DNA from: Atopsyche davidsoni
Lineage: Eukaryota > Arthropoda > Insecta > Trichoptera > Hydrobiosidae
Assembly (NCBI GenBank): GCA_022113835.1
Contig: JAILWY010000009.1
Location: 1,649,501-1,713,500, forward strand
Length of the DNA stretch: 64,000 bases
Direction: 5' to 3'
The first letter of the stretch is position 1, and each line of letters opens with the position of its first letter. A program made the position numbers and the translations under genes. Below the pieces are notes generated by a model. That model ran no database searches, was not told the DNA's origin, and saw nothing but the letters and a program-made list of their open reading frames with translations. Of the stretch, positions 36,386-49,205 are shown piece by piece.

Positions 36386-39300
36386 AATCAGATAATTGGC
36401 TGTCAGACTTACTAGGGATATTAAATAAATAACACATAAATAAAATAAACAAAGAGAAAGAGTCATTCTAGAATGTTGTCGAAGATTAAAATAATAATAA
36501 AAGTGACTGTGCACTCCCGACGGTTCGGCACGGAGCAAGGGACACGCAGCATGTCAAGAACATGATTACTTCCTACACTAATTCGCCAAAGCGCCAGCTG
36601 CCATTTACAGGTCGGGAGTGTTGCGAAACAAGATATCACGTGACGTAATAAACTACTAGAACAGACGACCACTGGAAACCACATCATCATTCTAAGCTTT
36701 AATTAGTAATTTTACCCGTCAAATAAACTTGATCACCAATAGCATGCATCGCAATTAAAAGATAAAGTGAACTTTGTGAACTGTGAAAATAAACATTCAA
36801 AACGTGTACGAGTATATATTCCGGTAACTTTTAATATTACCCAGTAAATTTCGAGCCTGCAAAGACCGAGCTGTGTGCACGAAGGTCAATACACGCCTCC
36901 CTCTTGAGCACGTGAATATATTTATGCAGAAACGGCAGAGTATTAACTTCCTTCCATCGCGGTAAATTTGAGATTTAATCTCACGGAGTTCACCGTTAGA
37001 TTCGTTAAAATTTAATCAGACGCCGGCTATGGATAATATATGAGCACAAAGTTTTGCCATTTTTTACATTTTCAAAGGCCACTCGTCTATATGTACCGTT
37101 CGCAGTGGCGTGTGGTAAATATATACCTCTACTAAACGTCTCCTCCTCCAGTCAGTGCCGCTGCTGAGAGATCTCGCTGGTAATCTGTTTCGCGCTTTAC
37201 GGGATAGAAGGAAGATGGATCCCGCAAACTTCCGGCCATAACTTTTGATAGAGGTTTCCAATTCGAGGATCCAAAAGATCGGGACCTGTAAGTAAGATAT
37301 TAGAACAGAACGGGCCGGGGATTGCGAAAGCTCAAACTTGTTAAAAATAACTCAAGCTTCATCTGCACCGCTGACGCTTTACCAAGTTACACAGGAATGT
37401 CGCGCCGATAACAAAGCGTATTTACATTTAGCTATTTATTGCTCAGGACGTGGTCGAGAGCACGCCTCTGCAGGCGGGCGCGCCCACGCCGCCTCTCTGA
37501 GCTGCCATCGAGGGGAAACCACAACGCCACGGCCCGAAACCACAACGAATTAACTTGATCTGGATTCTAAAGAGTTATGCTGCTTGGGGTATATGCTACT
37601 CGTGAGTTTCGGTCCCCGTGCTGGGACCATCTTCACAAGAACGGCTGCCAAACATTAAGAAAATACCCGCGTCGAATTACCTGCCAATGTCTGCAGTTCG
37701 AGCGAGACGAACCGCTAGCGTTGCCGCAACCGGCAAAAGCGTAAAATATAAATTGATTAAATACAGAATATTTCTGATTTCTTTAAAAAAAAATAGATTG
37801 CTGCTAACATTCAATAATACATCACACCAATCCATATAATATGCCGTTACGTTGAGCGATTTTAGAGCGTTCGCTGCTATATCACATTTTAATGACTTGC
37901 ATTTTAACACAAAATCTAAAAAAAAATAAAAATATATTTTACGGATCTGATTTTGAGGAAAAATGTTTTTACATATTACATGGGAATCACAATTTATCGT
38001 TGTTTCTTCCATTGAATTTCGTCAACGAATTCAACGAAATCAATCAAGGACTCTTACGGTGCTGTGATGTGTTAAGTAGTACAAAAATTAGCGGTTTTTC
38101 CGCTTATTCGACACTAATCAACCCTTAAGCATTCAGGGTTGATAATATTCAACCGAATATGAAGATATTAAATATGAGCTAGTCTGCTACTCTCGAGGCG
38201 AAGTTCAAGGTCACAAGATGAGATATTGTTCTTCATGAAGATTAGAAGGCTGATAAATCATTACAGTATTCTGGAGAGGTATAGCACAAACACGTACATA
38301 TCAAAAATAAACTATTTAAAATTAATACAAAACAGTTATCTTGTGCATAAATACGCACGCGGGAATTACGGATGGTAAATAAAAGAGTGTGTTCAGCATA
38401 CTAATCAGCATGTAATTTCATATTTTAATAATAGAAGCATCCGACATTTATATTCTCGTTTGTGTTAGTTGTTACGGATGGTAAATGCACCGCGTACGTA
38501 CTATTTATATATTTTTTGTATTGTATATCAGGTAAACTCCTTCTTGGTTCAGCGGTAAGCACGCTTGCTTGCCGATTACGCGTTCCCGTGTTCGTGTCTG
38601 AGTGAACCTAAAAGTTTTTCTATTAAAATGATAAAGTGTTCTCAATTCCGGAGCGAGGCAAAATCCTCCAAGAGAAAAAATAAATTATGCGAACGTGACT
38701 GAAACACAGATCATATTTTCTCTGAATGCTTTCTACTGTGTTTTCCCTACGGGATTCCAACTCCAGATGCTGTAAACTTGGATGTCTCCGGCTCGAAGAA
38801 TCAAATGTTTTTCGACAAGAATAGTTTACGGTTCTGCGATAGCAAAAATCCAAACAGATCATTAATATCGGATAACATTGAATTAAACGATAATGGTCGG
38901 GAGTTATTATAAAAAATAAACACAATGCTTTGCATGAGTAATGCGGTGAAACAATACAGAAGCGCCGATATTCACAGGGATCTGCGAGTATTAACGATAC
39001 GACACGCTGGATTACACTTAAAAAAGGTAAATCTACTACCTAAGCATTTTCTTAAAAGTTTTTAGAATGGCAAACCACTGGGCTTATTATGTCACTTAGC
39101 TTGTAATTTGGACACGGCACATTCAAAACCGACAAATCAAAAACGACAATGGAGCGTAATGTAAACACATAAAATTACTATAAGTAACGAAAATAATAAT
39201 ATTGATAAAAATCTTCGTATCAAAATTGCTTAGTAGAAATAAATTAGTAAAAATAAAGTGATTGTAAAACTTAATCGATTTGTAAAAGTAATTGAAACAT

Positions 39301-40728
39301 TTCTGAGTTGCTACAGTACAAGCAAAGGGGCAATGGCTAGTGTGTAAACAGAGCTATTAGGCGTGATTTCAATGGGAAGTAATTTTCTTATCTCGTTGAG
39401 ACAAACAACTTTAAATTAGACTTCTTAATAAGGCAGCGTGTACACCGGCCGACTGACTGATCATGGCGGAAGGCATAACGCAATAATTAGAGGAACGATC
39501 CGCAAAGGCTGCAGCTTGCCCAATATGGCAACAATACTGCCCAAGGTGTACATCTAAGCATTACGAACATTCAGATTTTTATTCACTTACATGGCATATA
39601 TTAATAAATTGATGCGGGAACAAAACACGCTGCGTATAAACGACAAGCGAGGGTCATTCGACAAGTGCTGTAGGCTTCAAAGTAACGACGCCGCAATTCA
39701 ATTCATGACGTCATTCCAAGCACCTAATGTTCCATCAGAATTTATGATTACATTTGGGTAAATTGATATAAAAGTGATTTGATATTCACTGAAAATAGAA
39801 TGCGCTATAGGCAGTTGATATTGTATGTCGTTTAAATGTTTAAATATCTACAGTAAGTGTAATGAAAAACATGCCAGATTTAATAAAAAAACATTTCAAA
39901 ACAACATACCACCCCACGTGTCGCCAGCCGTGGTAGCTTCGGATTGATTTTATAACATTTGTAAAATCTGGTAACTCTATAATCTGAAAGATTATACAAA
40001 TGATATTGTAGTGAAAAGTAAAATCGTTTTTTGATTGCTATTCTACTAGACTTTTTATGTGACCCTCGTAGACAAGGATATAGCAATGAATTCGCGTTTT
40101 TAGTTAATCACCACAAACGTATCTTCATTAAACCTACAAGCTCAAAATGGTCACAGCGAAAACGATTTGTTTTTCTTTTTTCTACTAAAGCGTGGGCTGT
40201 CCCAAGCAAGCGATGAGTGGAGACTCGGAACCATAAAATGTCCTGAGGCAGCCGGCGAGCGATTGTCTTAAATTTTATTGAAATATTTTATTAATCGGAG
40301 TCTCATCAGCAGAAGGTCCCTGATTAGATCCGACGTGTGTTTATGGTCATGCCCACACGTGTGCTAATGACTGTCATTATCAAAATCACAAAGGCAATAA
40401 AATAAACACAGAAAACTTTAAACAGACGATGCCTGCAAATGTGGGCTGGGACCGATCAAGTACAAGATTTAGTTACAATTTGTACCAATCATCGTGTCTG
40501 AACAATTTGAATATTTTTGCAATGTCATTGATATCGAAGTCAGCTATCATCTTATATCGATGGACGTATCGATACGGTTGAAAAATGAATGCAATTTCCT
40601 CCGTTTGACGACAATTTTAAGGGAATAAAATGTTTAGTAACATAAAATCAATTAGCATCGTCTACTCACAAGGCAAATAACCACAAAATAAACAAATAAC
40701 TCTAAATTGATAAAATGGCTGTCGCAAG
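36386..40728. other. Non-coding stretch
   Basis: AT-rich. A GC-rich island lies at about 37430-37540, and a tRNA-like sequence at 38541-38605. No host gene is recognised. Confidence 0.5.
38541..38605 (+). repeat. tRNA-derived SINE-like fragment
   Basis: TGGTTCAGCGG at 38545-38555 is a good pol III A box, of the kind in tRNA-Gly. GTTCGTGTCTG at 38590-38600 is a B box with two changes, at normal spacing (34 nt). The anticodon arm and acceptor stem do not fold well. A SINE head or tRNA pseudogene is likelier than a tRNA. Confidence 0.35.
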
Positions 40729-40963
40729 TGTCCCAAAATTAACGCAAAATTTGAATTTGTCGCCATTTTTGCAGTAAAGTTTTGGGAACACTTAAAAAAA
40801 ACAATTTTGACAGTTTAGGGTTAGTAAAAATGGAGCGTTACACGATAGAACAACGTGTCTTCATTATTGAACAATATTTCAAAAATAATGAAAGCTTGGC
40901 AGCCTTTTAAAACTTTACTGCAAAAATGGCGAAAAAATCAAATCTTGCGTTAATTTTGGGACA
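40729..40963 (+). mobile_element. IS630/mariner-like deletion derivative with 54-bp inverted ends
   Basis: Both ends begin TGTCCCAAAATTAACGCAA. Inverted similarity runs on for about 54 bp, through TCGCCATTTTTGCAGTAAAG, with four or so mismatches. The 235-bp unit still contains the first 26 codons of a transposase-like gene. No clear target duplication is visible, although the superfamily usually makes TA. Confidence 0.85.
40830..40910 (+). pseudogene. Transposase N-terminal helix-turn-helix fragment
   Basis: A 26-residue frame, MERYTIEQRVFIIEQYFKNN followed by ESLAAF and a stop. The pattern (Ser/Tyr-x-Glu-Gln-Arg, hydrophobic Ile-Ile-x-x-Tyr, small residue, Ser-Leu-Ala-Ala) is that of the helix-turn-helix leader found in insect mariner-like proteins, often annotated DUF4817. 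The stop arises where an internal deletion joins the coding start directly to the right inverted end. Too short to act as a transposase. Confidence 0.6.
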
Positions 40964-41471
40964 TCTTTACTAACGGAGAGGCGTACATTTGATATATATA
41001 TAACTGCATATTGAGGTCATTTTATCTACTTTTCGGTGTGCTCTTGAGCGCACAACTGGCAAACATCTTTCATCGTGTGTAGTGGCATTCTAACTAGCGA
41101 TTTCGCTTAAAACATGGACGCTAATGGACATTTAGAAGTTTGTTGATATTTGGCCGGAGACATCAGCTGGAGGCATCAGCGTATGTGTCGCCCTTGGGCG
41201 GGAGTCAGCTGGCCGGGGCAGCCGGGCGCGGCCTTCACCTGCTGGACGGGCGCCAGGGAATTCGCGGGGATGACCCCAGCTCGGTCCGATCAAGATGCGT
41301 ACTCGAATTAATAGCTTGTGGCTATCTAGGCGCAATGGATTCATTTTGGCGCTATAAAATATTTACGGTCACGAAATTCACGATAAAATTTGAAAAAGGG
41401 AGACATTGCTAATGATGCGAAGATTGAATAGATTGTACTTACGATAAAGTGTTTTTTTTTTGTGTGTAAAT

Positions 41472-41643
41472 CATAGGCTCCCAACGGGGGCCAAGGGAAA
41501 ATGGAGGGCGTTATGAAATACCTCTATGGTATTTTTATATGGAAAAAAAATTGGTATAATTATAACTGTTATATCAAAGGGGGTGTTGGAATTTATTTTT
41601 CTTGTCAAGGGGGCGGTGGTCACTAAAAGGTTGGGAACCTATG
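41472..41643. mobile_element. hAT-type MITE, 172 bp
   Basis: The 8-bp duplication GTGTAAAT lies on both sides (41464-41471 and 41644-41651). The ends are CATAGGCTCCCAAC and, from the right, CATAGGTTCCCAAC (13 of 14 alike). These are the same kind of ends as the three longer hAT copies here, but the interior differs. Non-coding. Confidence 0.9.
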
Positions 41644-41726
41644 GTGTAAATGAATAAAATGTAAATTATTTTTAAACATTAAAAAAAAACACAGTACATA
41701 CTTTGAGCAATTGAAAATTTACTTAC

Positions 41727-41778
41727 GGTTACGAAGAACTATCGCAAACACTGTATTGATGCATATATTTGGACTCAC
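41727..41778 (-). promoter_or_regulatory. Candidate recursive-splicing ratchet point with 52-nt RS-exon
   Basis: On the minus strand a strong pyrimidine tract, TTTCTTTTCTTTTTAG (AG at 41780-41779), is followed with no gap by GTGAGT (GT at 41778-41777). A second strong donor, CC then GTAAGT, has its GT at 41726-41725 and would close a 52-nt exon. One frame of that exon is open for 17 codons. Adjacent acceptor and donor consensus is the known signature of zero-length ratchet exons, which remove very long insect introns in steps. The strand is that of the kinesin gene at 5049-5271, about 36.5 kb downstream. If it is instead an ordinary exon, it belongs to an unrecognised transcript. Confidence 0.5.
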
Positions 41779-41799
41779 CTAAAAAGAAAAGAAATAATA

Positions 41800-44700
41800 T
41801 TTATTAGTCACGAGGAAAGTCAACATTTATTTAATTTTTATTTTGTATTATAATAGAAAAATCTATTTTATAATTATTATTTACCAACATAAAAAGTTAT
41901 AACAGCAACGAAAAACATTATTTTACGTTTAAATAAATTAATGATAAAAACAACTAAAAAAAATAATATAAAGTAAAAATCAGATTTGATAAAAGTGCTA
42001 GCACGTCACTTGAATCTAAACATTGCATTCAAACTGCAGCCTCTCCCACTCTCTGTGTATTGCATGACCGTGACGCTGCAGATTGCACCGAGTAATTAAA
42101 ACGATTTTCGTTTTAATTACTATTAACGATTAAAGCGAAGCCCACCATCAGATATTTCATTAAAATAAAAATCTATACAATTAATATAATTCCGCCGAGC
42201 CCAGACCATGCGGAAAGACGAGAAACCAATATGCGACCAGAGCTAGTCGACTGTAAAAACAATCAAACAGTAATTTTCAATAGATAATTATATCTTGTAA
42301 ATATACTTGATTATTGGCCTGTGAGGTGAAGCAATGCTAAATCCGCACACATAAAAGAAATTAGACACCGAACGTTACGTGCGGTTCCAAAGCCGACAAC
42401 ATTCTTAATATGCACATTTTTTACTCGTTGATTCGACGAAAACTTTCTAAATATTGATTTTGATATTTTTATTTACAAGATTTGTTAAAAATATTAGCTT
42501 TAGTGGGCGAGGGTTGACTGCTGCAGCCAGAATACAGTGCTGGTTATTTTCTTATCGTGTCTTACAGACCGAACTAAGCAGAATTCAAGGACGCTTTCAT
42601 GGAAGGCAGTGAGTGAAAATAAATTACAGCCATGGTTGGTTTAAAAAAAAAAAAAAACCACCATAACAATTATAAGCAAATTAGAGGTTTAAAGCTTAAT
42701 AGTGCTATTGGACATAATGAGATTTCTTTCGCCCTACAAAGGCATATAAATTTTCGTTGTAACACATTTCGTTATGGTTAAAAATGTATAATACCTCCAA
42801 TTTCAATTTAAAAGTAATAAAAAAAATAATATAAATTTTTTATCAAATAAATCTAATTTTTAAAGGCATGTTTGCATTTTGAGACTCCGAAAAATTAATT
42901 AAGCCCGAATTTAGTATTTAAAGACAGCCCTTACACCCGATTTGAATATGCAACATTATAAAACACACCTGACTTATCATTAAATTGCTAATGCAAATTG
43001 AGTTATTTATCTATAATATATTTATAAATAATTCGAAGTTTCCGCAATGGACGCAACGTTCAGGAGTCGGGTGGGCCGGACCCGACTTATAATTAGGCGA
43101 CAATCTATTCAACTGCAATCAAGGAAGCTTTAATTATTTATATTTTTTAAATCTATGTTTTTTGACACACCGGAATAATTTATCATATTATAAATGAATT
43201 AGCAAAACAAAGGCGCAGATATAATTTGATGATTGGACGATGTGGATTATAAATATAAAAAGACCGCTTTGTGAATTGGACAGCCGTGTGTATGGTACTT
43301 TACTGAAATTATTTTTAATTAAAATAACTATTTAACGCCTTGTGTCTTCTATAAATACAAAAACTGAATTTTTTCAAAACAAATTCTTTTACCTCTTTTA
43401 TCAATTTCGATTTATTTAAAGGCAGTATTATACAATATTATATTATGTATATTATTCTAATATCCACCTTTCAGAATGGGTGAATCAAAAACCTTACTTC
43501 CTACAATATATCGAGATATTAATAATGTCATCCAGTAAATTCACCAGGTTTTGTTTGAAATTCTGGCATAATCAATATTATTATTATTATATATATATAA
43601 GAAGAATTATAACCATATACCAGTTTGCTGAAAATCACAAATTTAGGTAGTTTTTTAGTCAAGGTTTTATAAAATATAAATTATATATAACTTTTATATA
43701 CATATTTAAATGACCTTGGTGAATTATTTAAATTGATTTTATGATTTTTTTTAAATAATTTAACAATAATCAATTATATACAGAGACATGCATTTATATA
43801 TGTTAATAAAATGTATAAATACGCATTGATGAATAAGGAGACAATCAACTAGCAACGGCCAGTTTTCTGCTGTTATCTAGAACCCGAATATAAATATGTA
43901 TCTTTAAACACTAGCATTTTAAAAAATAACGAAATTTTTGTATTTTTCTAAAAACAGACTGTACTTTTGCAGTGATGTTGAATATTGTTTTTAATTTCAT
44001 TGCGCTAAAAGTAAAATATCAGCCAGTATTTAGTTTTATTTTTTTTCAGGTCTATCTATAAAATTAATAAATTATAGACGATTGCATTATTGATTACATA
44101 TTCAATATTTTTCTATTTTAAATAAAATACTTCTGTGATTTTTCCACATGTTTAATTTTATTTATACAATAGTGTTATATTTTGCTTAAACTATATGAAT
44201 CACACCCAAAATAAAGAACGCAATTTGATATTTACAAATTTGTTGTCAGTTGTATTGCAGAGTGTGTAGGCAACTTAATTCTCGATTTTTGTGAATTCTT
44301 CCACAAACAGGGAGGCTTCTCAGGTGAAACAATTGGGTGAAAATGCGATAAAGTACAAAGCAAGCATCCCAGAAGGGGCTTCACACAAACCTCGACTCCG
44401 CCGCCCACACAATGGACCATTATCATAATTGAGTGTTTAGGAGCACGGATTTGGAGTTTATTTATTTACAAAGGCGATCGTAACGGAATACCTCGTGCCC
44501 CGTCGGTGTTGGCATCTCCGGTCGCATTGTTGGAGGCATCTTCATTACAGTTCATTCATAAATTTCACGTGTAATTAAAACGGTTACTTCTTTATAATTC
44601 AAATGTGAATGACAGCAAAAAAGGCACTGAAGTTTAATAAAACAGCTGTGGGAAGCGTGGTCTCTGGAATGAGGATGGGCGTCATCGAATAATCGATTAC

Positions 44701-45985
44701 TTGCAATAAACAAATAAATTAAGTATTTCAATGGATTTACCATTTAATAAATCAGTCAATAACAATTTAGAGGTCTGATAGTGTAAAATCCAATTATTCA
44801 TTATTTATATCAAGTAATAACAACACAAGTTTGGTAAGGGTGGAAAAGAAATGCACAAAGCTATATTGAAACATATCTTTTTTTCTATAATTCCCTGGGC
44901 CTTCTTAACTCTCTAAGAGACTTGTATTTGATTATAAATAGAATAAGTTTGCATTTTAATGGGTATTTTGTATTAATTATCAACCACCGGAGCTAATTGC
45001 GGTCGCGCTGATCGGATTCGCAGGTGTCAAGGTGAGCGGCCAATTCCACAATTGAATGCACAAAGGCAAACCATGGAGCTGAAAATGAATATTTATCCCC
45101 ATGCAATCACGGCAGTAATTTAAACATCTATGGTAGGATAGGTCAGATATTTTCAATGTCAAATTTCTGACCATTCAGACAACAAAATTTACAGGTTGAA
45201 CCGTAGTGGCGTATGAGAAAGTATTATTCAGCAACGTGGTAGACGCACAAAATGAATTTTTATAATAATATATAAAGTTTTATGGCCAAAATCCAGATAA
45301 TTATAAGATTAAGGTACTCCTGTCATTACATCAGTATAATTTATTAACAATATTTAGGTAATCACACATGGAACGAAGAAAAAAATCAATGAACTTTTTT
45401 CTCGACACTAGTAAGTATCACGACATTAATTATTGAAATATTTTACAGACGAAAAATTTCTGTGGGTAAAAAATACGTATTTACTAAAAATATATTTACA
45501 AATAATCATCAGTATAATTAAATGTTTTCGGCAACGCAGAAAGTCTCCCATGATATGCCTTATTCAAAGCAAAACTCCCAGAAGATATATTCAGAACAAT
45601 GCTCCGGAGCCGCTCTCCCAGTATCATCCACTAAGTTTTGCAATATAAATTCTACGAGTTTAGATTGTTTTTAATAACTTCGGCCTGGGAGATCAGAAAG
45701 GCCAGAAGTCATAGAAGTCAGCGAATCACAAAGAGAAAGTCTTCTGAGCCGAAGGAGTCGTGAGTTGACTCCCGGCAGTGTGATGGCCCAAGTTCGGAAG
45801 TGAAACGGAGATAATCGCGGTACGAGATACCGAGATATTCAACTAAAACGTATTGAAGTCAAACTGAGATCGTTCAGACAATAAACCACACAACTGTGGT
45901 AATTCATATAAATTATGCACAATGTGGGCTGGTACTAAATATTAACAGCTCAGTAATAGTGTAAAACCTTCTTAAGAATTATATG
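41800..45985. other. Non-coding stretch
   Basis: Very AT-rich, with short AT microsatellites near 43570-43600. No gene, GC-rich exon-like patch or mobile element with clear ends was seen. Confidence 0.5.
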
Positions 45986-45989
45986 TATA

Positions 45990-46239
45990 CACGGTGCTCT
46001 AAAAGCAATGACAACTCTCTGTCGCAAAAAGTTTATTTTTAAGAGCAACCGTAAGCCATTTAGATGTATTTAAAAAAAATGGTTTTATATTGTTATTTCA
46101 GTGTTCATTTGTGTTAATGTACTGTGTTATCAAATATAAAAAAACTATTTCATTTTCAAAGTCGAAATTTTTTTTTGAAATGCGTAAAAAAATTATTTTC
46201 CGTCTTTTCGGCTGTTACAATGAATTTCGGGACACCGTG
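45990..46239. mobile_element. Small TA-flanked inverted-repeat element, 250 bp
   Basis: Ends read CACGGTGCTCTAAAA and, from the right, CACGGTGTCCCGAAA. They are identical over seven bases and then differ by transitions only. Each end is flanked by TA (45988-45989 and 46240-46241). This fits a mariner-like MITE. Non-coding. Confidence 0.55.
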
Positions 46240-46662
46240 TATTCCTATGGGTTATGAGCATGTCGTAAATTTGAAAGACGAGCATCTGTAGCGTATAACG
46301 ACCTATTCCTAAACAAGTCTGTCGGATATTGCAATAATTCATTAGAGAATGTGGGCCGGGTCCGCCGTCGCAGTGCAGCGCCTGTGTTCGTCGCCGAGGC
46401 TAGGTTTCGCAGACGAGTCGTAATCTTCAGGACCGGCGGGGGGCGGGGACGGACGCAGCGGTCGGGAATAGAACTGCATCAAAATTGCATGCAAACCGAG
46501 CGCATCTGAGAGGCCGGACGCGGCTCCTGGCGACTATGGTAATCGTGCAGTTCAGAGGCGGGGAGTAATCAAAATATAAAATCGTATTTAATTTAATTTA
46601 AAATATAATCAGAATAAAATAATTAAATAATCTTAATAGTCCATTGAAGTCCATGTTGAAAG

Positions 46663-46770
46663 ACCCAAGGACCCTTTACACTATTTTCCCCTTAGAAAAC
46701 CAAGAACACTGGCTCAGCATGAGTATATGCTCAGTGAAATGGTCGCCAACCTCCTCTGAATAGAGGCATT
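46663..46770 (+). repeat. Diverged interspersed repeat, copy 1
   Basis: Shares the order of blocks GGACCC, TACACTATTT, CCCTTAGAAAACCA, CAGTGA and GGTC with the sequence at 49106-49205, at roughly 65% identity by eye. Family and ends unknown. Confidence 0.5.
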
Positions 46771-49105
46771 TGACGAAGAAATAGTCCATTAACAATGTAT
46801 TGAATTAAATAATTAGTAAATACTTAACACCCTTGGTGGTTGTTTTATTTAGTGGACTATGCATTTTAAAATTTTCAAACGCCTAACATCAAAAATGCTT
46901 CTTATGAATAGAGTAGACAAACTAGATTTGAGAGATGAACTGAATATATATTATAATATTACCTCTGTTCTGTTCTCATTTAAACTCAAGTTATGTAGCA
47001 TTTTATTGAAATGTGAACAAAAACGACATTTATCTGAAGTAAAATAGATGAATATACTTGTGAATACAATATCTTTTATAGTTTTTTTTAAAATAACAAT
47101 AGTAAATAAACAATAACATAAAAATACTCCAGACAGAATAACAGAGTTATAAAATTTAAAATGCACATAAAATAAACATAAATACAATCTTAAAAGACAA
47201 TGTAAGAAATGTGAGTAATGTTGATAAAATTGTGATATTCTATATTCTAGGAACAGGGTAAGACATATCTTCCAGGATAGGCACACAAGAGGGATGATTT
47301 CCATAAAAATATAATTCACAAGTCCGTCTCTAACTTGCGCCAATTTTCAAGGTTAAATCACAGTGGCTTTTTATATATTACTTACAGAAAAAAAAATACT
47401 CAGCAAGAAGCAATAAAAGTGAGATTAATTGTGTTTTTATTCGAGACAGAAATGCCGATATGTACGCTTGTATCTGCCCACCGAGTAACATATTGGTTGG
47501 CCAATAATACTGCAGGTTATTTTGAATAGATACATTGTGAACAAAGCAAATAAGTACCTATACTGGTCTGAATCTGGTGCAGGCGATGTGAAATATACAC
47601 AACACTTTGTTATCCACCACTAGAGAATATTTATCAACAGATTTGGAGCTGAAATTTTTTTTCAGTAGTAAACAAATTAGAATATGCTTCAATTTCTCAT
47701 ATTTTCATAATTGATAGAACCATGCGTGTGTCACCGATATTGCTAGTGTGACGATGTCTCTATCCGGCAAAAGTGCACATACGGTTTATTTAAATACGCA
47801 TATGTTTACACCGACTTCAACGGTGAAAGATCAAACACGAACCGCAAATTGAAATTATAAATAATTAATGTCACGTATCAGACAACAAGTGCGCTGATTA
47901 TTTCTCACAATTTATGACTTCCTCGAGGTTCTGGACGCGTCGCACGGGGAGGGCGTTTCAGATTACCGACAGGTTGAAAGCAATACTACGCACTTGCGGT
48001 CAGGATGCCATTAAAATTAGAACAGCACGCCATTAAACAGAACGCTTCAATATTTAATGTTTTTTTTCCCTCGGTAAAATGCATGATAATGTACAAGGCG
48101 TTTTGTACGTGCTCACGTATGAGTATTTACGGAATTAATTAGAATCAAAGTATCGCTTACGAAGGCCAACCGGTTTTATCCATTCTTGTAGTTTTATCGG
48201 TAAGCTTTACGCCGGCGGGACAGCCGTTTAGTCGCCGGCAATTCACAGGGAATGCTCATTCATGTCCACTAATAGAAACTCACAAACAAAAAAAACAAAA
48301 AAAAACATTGAATTATACCACATAAAATACAGAATATCAACGAGACTCATGCGGAGACGCAGAGCATGTGGAGGTTGTCTTGGTGGCTCCGGTCGCTCGG
48401 GCGTGGCGGCATGAACGACGCGGTGTTTTTGTGTTGAAAGGAAAATGCTGGTTCTTCTGCGGCATTTGGCGTTTCACCGGCGCACACGACACGCTGCGAT
48501 GCGCCCAGCCACGCGGGCAGTCGCTGATGACGAAGTGGCAGTTTTGAATCAGAGGATGTTGAAAAGTCTGATTAAATTTAACACTGGAAACGAACGCCAA
48601 ATGGACGACATATAAACAAACACAGCAGCAGCAGCACAAAATGCGTTCTGAAAGATTGAGCTAGTTGCATTATCATTTTCAAAATAGTAAAAAGACGGCG
48701 TCGTTGCGATATCAAAAATAGTATGATATGGTAATTTAACGTATTTTCGTCTCGACCCGCGAAAGATTGTGAAATCAAAACGTGAGAACTACAAAAGTCG
48801 TGATTTAACAACGCAAACCTTTTCAAAAAGTCAATTATGATTATAAAATATCTTTACCCTACCGAAAAATCTGATATTTTAAAACATTTAATATAATTTT
48901 GTTGAGACTCTTGGTTTATAAGACTTTCTCTTTTGTTCAATTGACAGGTTGAAACAACATTTTTTTTATAGCTTATTATGTATAGTATATTATGATTTTG
49001 GTGATACATTTGTGTAGATGAATTAGGGTATTTTAATATAATGTAAATCATTTCCAAAACAACTACATCAATTCATGTCGAAATATGTTATTTTATATAC
49101 AGAAG

Positions 49106-49205
49106 TACCTGGGGACCCACTACACTATTTACCCTAAGAAAACCATGAACAGACAAACATGTTCAGTGAGACGGTCACCTATTTACTTTGGGGAGAGGAA
49201 ATTTT
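49106..49205 (+). repeat. Diverged interspersed repeat, copy 2
   Basis: Second copy of the repeat at 46663-46770 in the same orientation, beginning ACCTGGGGACCC and containing CTAAGAAAACCATGAAC and TTCAGTGAGACGGTCACC. No coding frame, no defined ends. Confidence 0.5.

Noticed and set aside
37677..38012. Minus-strand frame ending LPVAATLAVRLARTADIGR at a CAG/GTAATT donor
   Set aside because: Resembles the VAVR step of kinesins only superficially; phase and surrounding residues do not fit, and the rest of the frame is AT-driven.
48337..48639. 100-codon minus-strand frame (GWAHRSVSCAPVKRQ segment)
   Set aside because: Plausible composition in part, but unrecognised and without a clear donor at the end of the GC-rich part.
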